From positions 620,001-684,000 of the forward strand of contig CAVQTN010000004.1 in the NCBI GenBank assembly GCA_963716585.1: DNA of 64,000 nucleotides. Reading direction: 5' to 3'. The notes beneath the pieces are model-generated. The model had not been told where the DNA came from. It saw nothing but the letters and a program-made list of their open reading frames with translations, and searched no databases. This stretch comes from JAICUY01 sp963716585 (lineage in GTDB: Bacteria; Chloroflexota; Limnocylindria; QHBO01). Positions 25,281-33,143 of this stretch are shown piece after piece. The position numbers were made by a program, and so were the translations under genes. Within the stretch, counting starts at the first letter, position 1, and each line of letters opens with the position of its first letter.

Positions 25281-26093
25281 ATGGTTCCCGCGGCGCTGCG
25301 TCTGATCCACCCGGCACCGGCGACCGCCGTCGTCCTGCTCTCGGCGGCGCTCGGTTCGATCCTGCTCACCCAGGCCGGCATGCCGGCCGACGGTCGGCTC
25401 CTGCTGGTGGTGCTGAGCGTTGCCGGTTCGCAGGTTGCCACAGGAGCGTTCAACGATTGGGCAGATCGAGGGCGCGATACGAGCGCACGGCCCGAAAAGC
25501 CAATCGCCAACGGGACCCTGCGACCGCGCACGGCGGTCGCCATCGGCGCCGGCGGCCTCGTCCTGCAGCTGGGAGCCTCGCTGCCACTCGGGACCCCGGC
25601 CCTGCTTCTCGGCGCGGCGGCCACGGCGAGTGCGCTGGCGTACGACTTCGGCCTGTCGCGCACGCCCGCATCGGTGCTGCCCTACCTGCTCAGCTTCGGG
25701 CTGTTGCCGCTGTGGATCGCCGCGGGCCTGGGCCTGCCACTCCAACGGGTGGCCACCGCGAGCATCCTCGTGGCGCCGCTCGCCGCTGCGGCGCACCTGG
25801 CCAACACGCTGCGCGACTTCGACGCCGATGCTGCGTCCGGGTCTCGCAGCCTCGTCCAGGCGCTCGGCCGCGGACGGAGCCGGACATTGGCTCTGGGATT
25901 GGCGACGGGTGTCGGGCTGGTCGTGACGCTTGGGCTGGGGCTCTCCGGTCAGCCGCGGCCGGTGAGCCTGGGCCTGGGGATCATCGGCCTGCTGGCCATC
26001 GCGCAGGGCGCACCCCGGCCCAGCCGCTTATGGAACGGGATCCTGGTCGCCGCCGTGTGCTGGACGGTCGCCTGGGGGCTGGCGACCGGTTAG
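25281..26093 (+). CDS. UbiA-family prenyltransferase
   Basis: A 270-residue polytopic membrane enzyme that moves a prenyl chain onto an acceptor ring. Both metal-binding Asp motifs are present: NDWADRGRD near residue 57 and NTLRDFDADA near residue 176, with the intervening ALAYDFGLSRTPAS loop. It resembles MenA or chlorophyll-synthase-like relatives; the acceptor cannot be read. The start ATG 25281 is divergent from kdpD with 6 bases between starts, so its promoter must lie within the kdpD coding region. Confidence 0.85.
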   Translation: MVPAALRLIHPAPATAVVLLSAALGSILLTQAGMPADGRLLLVVLSVAGSQVATGAFNDWADRGRDTSARPEKPIANGTLRPRTAVAIGAGGLVLQLGASLPLGTPALLLGAAATASALAYDFGLSRTPASVLPYLLSFGLLPLWIAAGLGLPLQRVATASILVAPLAAAAHLANTLRDFDADAASGSRSLVQALGRGRSRTLALGLATGVGLVVTLGLGLSGQPRPVSLGLGIIGLLAIAQGAPRPSRLWNGILVAAVCWTVAWGLATG

Positions 26094-26099
26094 CCTCCG

Positions 26100-26252
26100 T
26101 CAGACGGTGTCGTCGAGCTCCATCTCGTCATCGTCGCTCTCCTCGGTGAGCTTCAACCACACGAAAAGCCCGGCCAGGATGGTGAGCGGGATGACGATCA
26201 GGGCCGCGAGGATCGCCCCGATACCGATGAACAGAACCTTCAACGCCTTCAT
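26100..26252 (-). CDS. 50-residue membrane protein with acidic tail
   Basis: A small ORF with one hydrophobic helix (ALKVLFIGIGAILAALIVIP) continuing into TILAGLFVWLK, then an acidic C-terminus (TEESDDDEMELDDTV). GGGAGA lies 6 bases before ATG 26252, a good ribosome-binding site. It ends 6 bases beyond the end of the convergent prenyltransferase gene. The N-terminal Lys residues and the acidic tail suggest a single-pass or hairpin membrane peptide. Function unknown. Confidence 0.65.
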   Translation of the reverse strand: MKALKVLFIGIGAILAALIVIPLTILAGLFVWLKLTEESDDDEMELDDTV

Positions 26253-26280
26253 GCTGGGTCTCCCGAACTGATCTGGTTGG

Positions 26281-26799
26281 TCACGCGCCGGGCGTCTCGG
26301 ATGCGGTGCCGCGCTGCTGGGGTGCGCTCTGGATCATACCCAGAATCTCGTCACGGGTGAACTCGGTCAGGCTGTGCCTGACCACCCCGCCGACGTCGCT
26401 CCCGAGCATGCGCAGCACGAACGAACCCTCCTGCTCGAAGAAGAACAGGTCACGCGGCTTCTGCGTATCGACGTAGGCTCCCAGCACGCGGAGTGCCTGC
26501 TCGTAGTAGTGACCGATGTCGGCCTGCGGCAGCCGGGCATCGGCCCCCGAGCGTGCCGCGGCCTGCTGGTCGAGCAGCTCGCTGATCTGGTCCTCGACCA
26601 GCTCGTAGGTGTGCTTGGTCAGCGAGCCGGTTCCCTCCGCCCAGGCGCCGGTCTGTGACTGCCCGAGACCCTGCAGGATGAACCCGGCCTCGAGCTCGAG
26701 AAACAGGATCTCCTTGATGCGCTCGCCGTCGGCGAAGGCGCCGACACTGCGCAGGACCTCTTGCCAATCCTGGCGCGGACTGCCTTCGTAGATGCGCAT
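26281..26799 (-). CDS. Unknown protein with an internal duplication
   Basis: A 172-residue protein I do not recognise. Two halves resemble each other: residues 12-77 (WQEVLRSVGAFADGERIKEI, then LFLELEAGFILQGLG) and 98-157 (YYEQALRVLGAYVDTQKPRD, then LFFFEQEGSFVLRMLG). Each ends in an acidic helix (VEDQISELL; TRDEILGMI). ATG 26799 is chosen because GGAGG precedes it by 5 bases; the frame is open to 26859. No signal peptide or membrane segment is seen, so it is likely cytoplasmic. It shares strand with the small membrane protein 28 bases downstream. Confidence 0.65.
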   Translation of the reverse strand: MRIYEGSPRQDWQEVLRSVGAFADGERIKEILFLELEAGFILQGLGQSQTGAWAEGTGSLTKHTYELVEDQISELLDQQAAARSGADARLPQADIGHYYEQALRVLGAYVDTQKPRDLFFFEQEGSFVLRMLGSDVGGVVRHSLTEFTRDEILGMIQSAPQQRGTASETPGA

Positions 26800-26876
26800 C
26801 CGGACCTCCAGCATGACAGGGGCCGATGAGAGCTGAGGGTTGGCAGGATACCCCACCATCCCAAGCGCCCGGTCGC

Positions 26877-27812
26877 TCAGCCGACGAGGTCGTTCCGGGC
26901 TGCCTGGGCCGCGAGCGCGACAGCGATGCGCGCCGCGGTCCGCGCGTTGTTGACGATGAGGCCGATGTTCGTGGTGAGCGTTCGCCGACCGCTGCGCTCG
27001 GCGACTCGCGAGAGAACGAACGGGGTCACCGCGCCTCCCCGGACGCGCTGGGCCTCCGCCTCGCGCAGCGCCTCGTCGATCCAGGCCTCGACCTCCTCAT
27101 ACGGGATCGCCAGCCGGGCGGGCGGCGGCTGGACGATCAGGATCCCGCCGGCTCCCGGGATGGCCAGGTGCACGCGGATGACCGCCGCCGCCTCCTCGGC
27201 GTCCTCGACCCGGTGCGGCAGCGGCAACCCACTGCTGGTGCTGTAGAACGCCGGCAGCTCGTCGACGCCGAAGCCGATGACCGGCACGCGACGGGTCTCG
27301 AGCAGCTCGAGCGTGGCCGGCAGATCGAGGATCGACTTCGCCCCGCTGGACACCACGGCCACCCCGGTGGTGGCCAGCTCGTCGATGTCACTCGACACGT
27401 CGTAGCTCTCCGAAGCGCCGCGGTGGACTCCGCCGATGCCGCCGGTGGCGAAGACCCGGATCCCGGCCAGGTGCGCGGCGCGCATCGTGGCGCTGACCGT
27501 GGTCGAGGCCAGGCGCTTCCGGAGCAGCAGCGGCGCCAGGTCGCGGGAGGCCGCCTTGGCCGGCTGATTGGACGCGTCGGCGAGGCGCTCCAGCAGGTCG
27601 CGATTCGCGCCGACGACGAGCATTCCCGCGTCGAGCGCCACCGTCGCGGGGATCGCCCCCTCGCCACGGATCGCGGCCTCGGCATCGAGCGCCGTCTGTA
27701 GATTGTGCGGGGTCGGCAGCCCCTGGGAAATCAGCGATGACTCGAGCGCGACGGCGGCACGACCGGCGTCGAGTGCGGCCCGGACCTCGTCGGCGATCGC
27801 CAGCTGTTCCAC
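26877..27812 (-). CDS. psuG: Pseudouridine-5'-phosphate glycosidase
   Basis: A 311-residue enzyme that splits pseudouridine 5'-phosphate into uracil and ribose 5-phosphate, using Mn2+. Family signatures are strong: AVALESSLISQGLPTPHNLQ, VGANRDLLERL, VSATMRAAHLAGIRVFATGG with IGGVHRG, SSGAKSILDLPATLELLET and GGAVTPFVL near the end. The length is that of the family. A PfkB kinase gene lies 5 bases upstream on the same strand, the usual partner in pseudouridine salvage. Confidence 0.93.
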   Translation of the reverse strand: MEQLAIADEVRAALDAGRAAVALESSLISQGLPTPHNLQTALDAEAAIRGEGAIPATVALDAGMLVVGANRDLLERLADASNQPAKAASRDLAPLLLRKRLASTTVSATMRAAHLAGIRVFATGGIGGVHRGASESYDVSSDIDELATTGVAVVSSGAKSILDLPATLELLETRRVPVIGFGVDELPAFYSTSSGLPLPHRVEDAEEAAAVIRVHLAIPGAGGILIVQPPPARLAIPYEEVEAWIDEALREAEAQRVRGGAVTPFVLSRVAERSGRRTLTTNIGLIVNNARTAARIAVALAAQAARNDLVG

Positions 27813-27817
27813 GCCGG

Positions 27818-28675
27818 CTAGCCTACGCGACCCTGGGCGCCATTGACCCGCGCCACCTCGGCGCCGAGGCGGCTGGCGGCCTGCATGGCACGGCGCAGCT
27901 CCGGAGCCGGAGGTGGCCAGCTGCCGAGGTGTGCCAGCTCATCGATGAGGGCCGCCGCGTAGGCGTCGCCAGCACCCGTGGTGTCGAGCACCGGGCCGTC
28001 GGCCATCGGCGCCGGAACGTGGATTGGGTCAAGCCCGGGAGGCACGGCCGTCGAGCCGGCGGTGCCGGAGGTCACGATGGTCAGGCAGCCGGCGCCGCCG
28101 CGGCCCAGCGCCTCTGCCTCGTCCCGGCTCAGGAGCAGCAGGTCCGGCGCGGCCACGCGCAGCGCCTCTGCGAACGAGGCGGCCTCGTCGTCCGGCGGCA
28201 GCGATCCCCCGCCGACGCTCAGCCTCGTCTCGGCAGGCAGCGCGGCGAGCGCGCGGGCCAGCGCCGGGCCCGCCGAGTCGCGCAGGGCATAGCCGGAGAC
28301 GTGGACCCAGGACGCATCAGTCATCAAGTCGCTCAATCCTTCGATGGCGAGCGCGACGCGATCGCTGAGCATGGTCCGCTCACCTTCGGCATCGAGCAGC
28401 GCCACGACCGTGCCGCTCGCCGGCGCCGGAAGCGGCTCGAGCTCCACGGCCTCGGCCGCCATCGCGTCGCGGAGCAGCCGCCCCACGAGATCCTCGGCCA
28501 GTGGTGCGATGAGCCGCACCGAGGCTCCCCGGCGAGCGAGCCAAACGGCCACGTTGGCGCCCTGCCCGCCGGGCGAGAAGCGGATCTCGGCGGGCGCGTC
28601 GGCGCCGGTCCGTATCGGTCCGGAAGGCCGAACGGAGATGTCGAGCAGGCAGTCACCGACGACGGCGATCAGCAT
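27818..28675 (-). CDS. PfkB-family carbohydrate kinase, likely pseudouridine kinase
   Basis: A 285-residue ribokinase-fold kinase. The N-terminal sugar-binding motif FSPGGQGANVAVWLARRG and the C-terminal signature LDTTGAGDAYAAALIDEL (anion hole and catalytic Asp) are both present. Its place directly before psuG suggests it phosphorylates pseudouridine (PsuK role), which is inferred from context; ribokinase-like substrates are possible. ATG 28675 overlaps the DUF2203 gene by 7 bases. Confidence 0.85.
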   Translation of the reverse strand: MLIAVVGDCLLDISVRPSGPIRTGADAPAEIRFSPGGQGANVAVWLARRGASVRLIAPLAEDLVGRLLRDAMAAEAVELEPLPAPASGTVVALLDAEGERTMLSDRVALAIEGLSDLMTDASWVHVSGYALRDSAGPALARALAALPAETRLSVGGGSLPPDDEAASFAEALRVAAPDLLLLSRDEAEALGRGGAGCLTIVTSGTAGSTAVPPGLDPIHVPAPMADGPVLDTTGAGDAYAAALIDELAHLGSWPPPAPELRRAMQAASRLGAEVARVNGAQGRVG

Positions 28676-29061
28676 GGTCTGCGGCTCGCGTATCCCTCGT
28701 CAGTGGCATGCCAGTAGGCGAGCTCCGGGTCCGCGAGGCGCCAGCACAGCCAGACCGGTTGGCCCTCTCGCTCGCCGGGAAAGTCGACGAGCCCCATCTC
28801 GAGGTCGCGCAGCTGGACGTCCATCTCGGCGAGGTGCTCGAGCAGCGCGCCGATGTCCTCGCCGATCTCTCGGATCTCTCGCTCATGAAGGTTCGCCTCG
28901 TCGGCGTGCCGAGGATCACCGTTGGCTTCGAGCAGCGCATGCAGGGCCACGTGCGCGTCGTCCTGCCGCCGCTTCTGGACCGCCAGCTGCAGCAGAACGG
29001 CGCGAACCTGCGGAACCAGCGCCCGCGCCTCTCCGAGCGTGTAGACCCTTGCCGGCTTCAC
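28669..29061 (-). CDS. DUF2203 family protein
   Basis: A 130-residue helical protein. It opens with YTLGEARALVPQVRAVLLQL, has a long central helix pair and ends with the DUF2203 signature VDFPGEREGQPVWLCWRLAD and ELAYWHATDEGYASR. The family is widespread and uncharacterised; the second half has Cys and His that could bind metal. The start GTG 29061 follows a TACCAT hexamer by 8 bases, suggesting a leaderless operon psuK-psuG start here. Confidence 0.82.
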   Translation of the reverse strand: MKPARVYTLGEARALVPQVRAVLLQLAVQKRRQDDAHVALHALLEANGDPRHADEANLHEREIREIGEDIGALLEHLAEMDVQLRDLEMGLVDFPGEREGQPVWLCWRLADPELAYWHATDEGYASRRPC

Positions 29062-29189
29062 GATCGCCGATGGTAGCAGCCACGGGCCGGCAGGCAGGCT
29101 CTGGTAGGATCGGGCGGCTTCTTACGGCGGGCCTGCTCCGCGCCGCGACGGCGCCCGTCCACACCGCAGGAGGCAGCCAGCCGTCACCC

Positions 29190-30254
29190 ATGGCCGATGA
29201 ACCGCGGCGCCATGCCGGCACCAACGACGAGGATCCACCCATCGGGTTGGATCCCTACATCGAGTTTCAGGACTTCGATCTGCCGAGCTACGTCGGCTCG
29301 GCCACCTTCCAGAAGCTCCCCTTCGTGTCCGATGGCGGGGCGCTGCGCGCACGCCGGCCGGACGTCGCGATCGTCGGCGCGCCGTTCGACGACGCGGTCA
29401 GCAATCGGCCGGGGGCCCGCTTCGGGCCGCGCGCCATCCGCGCGGCGACCTACCACTCCGGCTCCATCAACTCGCTGCAGCTCGACATCCAGCCGTTTGA
29501 GTGGCTCGACTGCGTTGATGCCGGCGACGCGCCGATCATTCCCGCCAACCCGGCCCGCGGCCACGAGGTGATCCGGCGCAAGGTGCTGGAGGTTGCCCAG
29601 GCGGGCGCGATCCCGGTTGTGCTCGGTGGAGACCACTCGATCACCTTCCCATCGGCCTCGGCCGTGGCGCAGACGGTCGCGCCTCGCAAGCTCGGAGTCG
29701 TCCACTTCGACGCGCACGCCGATACGGCGAACTCGACGTGGGGCGTGCTCGCCTCGCACGGCACCCCCATGCGGCGGCTCATCGAGTCCGGCGCGGTCGA
29801 CGGTCGAAACTTCGTGCAGGTCGGACTGCGCGGTTACTGGCCGCCGCCGGAGACCATGGCCTGGATGGCGGAGCACCACCTGCGCTGGCACCTGATGACC
29901 GAGATCGAGTCGCGCGGCGCGGAGGCCGTCGTGGCCGATGCGATCGCCGAGGCACTCGACGGACCTGAGGTCATCTACCTGTCCGTCGACGTCGATGTCA
30001 TCGATCCGGGCATGGCGCCCGGGACCGGCACGCCGGAGCCGGGCGGGCTGCTGACCCGCGAGCTCCTGCGGGCGATCCGGCAGGTCGTCGGGCACGTCGA
30101 GCTGGTGGGCATGGACGTGGTCGAGGTGGCACCCGCCTACGACGTATCGGAGGTGACCGCTGCGGCCGCACATCGCTGCGTGCTCGAGGCGCTCAGCGCG
30201 CTCGCCGCGCGGCGTCGTGATCGGGGCGAGGCGGCGCGGCCCACGGTCCGCTGA
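29190..30254 (+). CDS. Agmatinase/arginase-family ureohydrolase
   Basis: A 354-residue binuclear manganese enzyme. All metal motifs are present: VVLGGDHSITFP, GVVHFDAHADTAN and LSVDVDVIDPGMAPGTGTPE. The N-terminal ARRPDVAIVGAPFDDAVSNR and RFGPRAIRAA loop fit agmatinase/guanidinobutyrase-type members, which release urea from a guanidino substrate. The substrate-binding loop (NSTWGVLASHGTPMRRLIES) does not let me choose among agmatine, guanidinobutyrate and other guanidino compounds. ATG 29190 has only a distant AGGAGG. It is divergent from the DUF2203-psuKG operon. Confidence 0.85.
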   Translation: MADEPRRHAGTNDEDPPIGLDPYIEFQDFDLPSYVGSATFQKLPFVSDGGALRARRPDVAIVGAPFDDAVSNRPGARFGPRAIRAATYHSGSINSLQLDIQPFEWLDCVDAGDAPIIPANPARGHEVIRRKVLEVAQAGAIPVVLGGDHSITFPSASAVAQTVAPRKLGVVHFDAHADTANSTWGVLASHGTPMRRLIESGAVDGRNFVQVGLRGYWPPPETMAWMAEHHLRWHLMTEIESRGAEAVVADAIAEALDGPEVIYLSVDVDVIDPGMAPGTGTPEPGGLLTRELLRAIRQVVGHVELVGMDVVEVAPAYDVSEVTAAAAHRCVLEALSALAARRRDRGEAARPTVR

Positions 30255-30294
30255 GCACTGCGACGCTCGCCCTCGCGCCCGCGGTCCGGGCGTC

Positions 30295-31603
30295 TCAGCC
30301 GGAGACTGTGAAGGGGGCCTCCGCGGCGAACGTTCCGTTTCGGCTGACGCGCAGGAGATAGCTGCCCGGGGACAGGCCGCCAAACGAGAACGTCGTATAG
30401 CCACCGGGGCAGCCATCCGCCGGGCAATTGATTGTGCTCAACTCGAGGCTGGTGTCCTGGAGCACTTCATCGGTATCGGCGTCGACCAAGGTGAAGCCGA
30501 GCACGTCGCTCCCCTTGCCATTCGTGAATCCGGCCCAGCCATAGACGGTCGTACCGCTCAGCGTGCTGCCATCCTCGGCACAGCCCGTCCTTGCTTCGCT
30601 TCTGTGTCGCGCACGGCTGGACGCTGGCGGTGAACCCGTCGGGGAAGGTCCCCGGCGGTCCCTGCGTCGCCTGGGCGCTCGATCCCGGCGTCGGGCTCTC
30701 GCCAACCGGCGAAACGCCGGGCGTGGGACTCGCCTGGGCCGCGATGGTCGGGGTGGCGGTCGCACTGGCGACGCCTGGGGAGCGGCCGAAGAGGCCGGAG
30801 AGCAGCACCCCGCCGAGCAACGCGACGAGCCCCAGCCCGATGATGCCCACGATCAGCCACGGCCCGCCCGTGCCGCGCTCCTCGGTGTCGTACGGCGCGG
30901 CAGCGTCGTAGCCATAGTCGCTGCCGTAGTCGTAGTAGGCGTCATCCGCTTCGTCGCCGGGCGGGTAAACAGCCTCGGCGTTCCGGTCATCGTCGGCGGC
31001 CCCGGACGGGTCGTGCGACGCCGGACCGGCCTGCGCGCGCGCGTCCTGACGATACCCACGCTCCCCCTCGTCGGGCTGCGCCTGAACCTGCGCCGATGAA
31101 CCAGCGACGGCATTCGACGCATCGAGGTCGGTCGACGTATCGCCCTGGGACGCGACCTCCGACGATCCGGAGTGGAACGGAGCCTCGCGCGGCCAGCGCG
31201 GCGAGGGGGGGCCGGGGACATCTCCCGCGCGGGCAGGCGCCGCGGACGCGGCCGCCGCTGCTTCGCCGGCCGCCGAGAAGTTGTCGACGCGTGGGGCGGC
31301 CGACGCACCCGGGGGCAGATCGCGCTTGGCCAACGCGTCCTCAGGCTCCGGCTCGAAGCGGTCGAAGGCGGACCCGCCGGCGGCTCCCTCGTCCGCCGGG
31401 CTCCCCCGGCGGTACGGGGTGTCGCCGGCCCGCCGGCCGCGAAGCCTGTCCTCGAGCTCCTGCCGATCGAGGCCCCGTGGCCGCGCCAATGCGCTCGCCG
31501 GGATGGGTTGGCCGCACCGCGTGCAGAACGCGCCCGGCGGGGTCGACTCATGGCAGGTCGGGCAGCGGATCTGGCCCGGCTTCGGTGTTGACACGCGCGC
31601 CAT
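30295..31603 (-). pseudogene. Zinc-ribbon membrane protein gene with a frame disruption
   Basis: The 5' part from ATG 31603 (or GTG 31594) codes for a zinc ribbon (CPTCHESTPPGAFCTRC), a long low-complexity linker, an acidic Tyr/Asp stretch and one membrane helix (WLIVGIIGLGLVALLGGVLL), then an outer Thr/Pro/Ser linker. Near 30577 the sensible frame jumps by one base: before it is DGFTASVQPCATQK, after it the protein continues as GSTLSGTTVYGWAGF and a beta-rich domain with Cys pairs, ending at 30295 with EAPFTVSG. Removing one C from TGTGCCGAG joins them. In the unshifted frame a stop comes at 30467. It may be a sequencing or assembly error or a true mutation. Confidence 0.65.
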
Positions 31604-31642
31604 TGTGCACGCCGCGACGGGATGGCGCCAGCCGGACGCAGG

Positions 31643-32299
31643 CTAGGCTCCCGCCCGTTTCCATTCGCTGCCGTCGTCGAAGCGCTCACGCTTCCAGATC
31701 GGCAGCCGCTCCTTGATCGCCTCGATGATGAAGCGGTTGGCATCGTAGGCTGCTGCCCGATGCGGCGCCGCGGTGGCGATCGCCACCGCGGCCTCGCCGA
31801 TCGGCACGACCCCAGTCCGATGCATCACCGCCGCGCGCGCCCCGAAGCGCTGGGCCGTCTCCTCGACGATCTGGCGCAGGACGGCGTCGGCCATCTCCGG
31901 ATACGCCTCGTACTCCAGCTCGACCACGCGGCGGCCGTCATCGGCCGTGTCGCGTGCGCGTCCGACGAAGGTGACCAGCGCCCCGTCGCCAGGTCCAGCG
32001 ACGGCCGCTTCGAGCGCCTCGACGCGGATCGGCCCATCTGTCAGCCCGATGCCTCCGCCACCGCCGGACACCGGGGGGAGGAAGGCGACCTCGTCACCGT
32101 CGGCAAGGCGCTCGTCCCACGGCGCGTACGCGCCGTTGCGTGCGGCGCGCACGAAGGGGCGGTGATCGCTCAGCCCGGGAAACGCGCCGGCCAGCAACTG
32201 CCAGGCATCGGTCACGCTGGCCGCTTCCGGCAGCTCGACGACGCGCCGTTCCACGCTCAGCTCGCGTAGCATCGCGAAGGTGCGCAGCGTGACCCGCAT
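31643..32299 (-). CDS. MoaD-MoaE fusion (molybdopterin synthase)
   Basis: A 218-residue fusion of both molybdopterin synthase subunits. Residues 1-80 are a MoaD ubiquitin-like domain (LRTFAMLRELSVERRVVELP, DGDEVAFLPPVSGG); the MoaD C-terminal Gly-Gly is followed directly by GGGIGLTDGPIRVEALEAAV, the start of MoaE, which continues with TFVGRARD, VLELEYEAYPEMA-like and MHRTGVVPIGEAAVAIA and ends in the catalytic KERLPIWKRE lysines. Separate MoaD needs a free C-terminal thiocarboxylate, so this protein must be cut or work in a different way; fused MoaX-type proteins are known in mycobacteria. Confidence 0.9.
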   Translation of the reverse strand: MRVTLRTFAMLRELSVERRVVELPEAASVTDAWQLLAGAFPGLSDHRPFVRAARNGAYAPWDERLADGDEVAFLPPVSGGGGGIGLTDGPIRVEALEAAVAGPGDGALVTFVGRARDTADDGRRVVELEYEAYPEMADAVLRQIVEETAQRFGARAAVMHRTGVVPIGEAAVAIATAAPHRAAAYDANRFIIEAIKERLPIWKRERFDDGSEWKRAGA

Positions 32300-32305
32300 C
32301 GGACC

Positions 32306-33121
32306 CTAGACCGGGACGCCGGTGAGGAAGGTGATGCTGGCGCCCGAGATCGAGCCGGCGATGACCAACGCCAGGCCGATGTACAGCAGCCCGGTGCTGG
32401 CCTGCAGGCTCGCCGCCCGACTCGCCAGCATGGCGAGGATGGTGATCCCGATGGGCAGGACGCTGCCGACCGCCATCCGCAGCCAGGTCAACCAGCCGAT
32501 CGATCCTCCGAGCGGACCGCTGCTGACGGTCAGGATCGCCAGGCCGAAGGCGACAACCTGCAGGCCGAGCACCGCGATCAGCAGCCACATCATGCGGCGC
32601 AGCGGCTGCGGCGAGAGCCGGGGGGTCACCAGGTACCAGTGGCCCAGCAGCATCGCGGCGTTGACGGCGCCGAGCGCGAGTGAAGCCAGGACCAGCTGCG
32701 CGGCAAACAGCGGTGCGCTCAGCGTGCCGCCCGCCGCCGCAAGCGCGATCATGGCCGTCGCCCCCACGACCCCAGCCGCGACGGCCAGGCCGCTGCGCGG
32801 CAGCTTGAGCAGCGACGCCAGGAGGTAGGCCAGCGTTGCCGCCGCGAAGGCCCACACCAGCAGGCGACGGAGGCTCGCCGTCTGATCGGTGAGCGTGCCG
32901 GTCGGCAGGTTGAGCTCGGAGAAGAGCAGGATCGCGGCGAACACGACCACCAGCCAGGCCATGAACAGGCGGTAGCCGCGGGTCGTGCCGCCCAGCAGCT
33001 CGGTCGCGCCGACGACCAGCAGCGTCCCGGAGCCCAGGGCGGCCCAGAAGATCCAGTTGACGAAGGGGAGCGCCTCGATCGACACCTGCCCGAGAATAGC
33101 CGACGAAGCTATGGTCGGCAT
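32306..33121 (-). CDS. Unknown polytopic membrane protein
   Basis: A 271-residue protein with about eight hydrophobic helices (for example WIFWAALGSGTLLVVGATEL and LVVVFAAILLFSELNLP). A distinctive LLGHWYLVTPRLSPQPLRRM loop lies near the middle, with His and Tyr that could matter for a cofactor, but I know no family. It ends 6 bases before the MoaDE gene on the same strand, so it may be linked to molybdopterin work; this is only context. The start could be ATG 33121 or GTG 33085; the open frame beyond 33121 runs into the divergent gene. Confidence 0.6.
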   Translation of the reverse strand: MPTIASSAILGQVSIEALPFVNWIFWAALGSGTLLVVGATELLGGTTRGYRLFMAWLVVVFAAILLFSELNLPTGTLTDQTASLRRLLVWAFAAATLAYLLASLLKLPRSGLAVAAGVVGATAMIALAAAGGTLSAPLFAAQLVLASLALGAVNAAMLLGHWYLVTPRLSPQPLRRMMWLLIAVLGLQVVAFGLAILTVSSGPLGGSIGWLTWLRMAVGSVLPIGITILAMLASRAASLQASTGLLYIGLALVIAGSISGASITFLTGVPV

Positions 33122-33143
33122 CGGACCTGCGAGGAGAGACATC

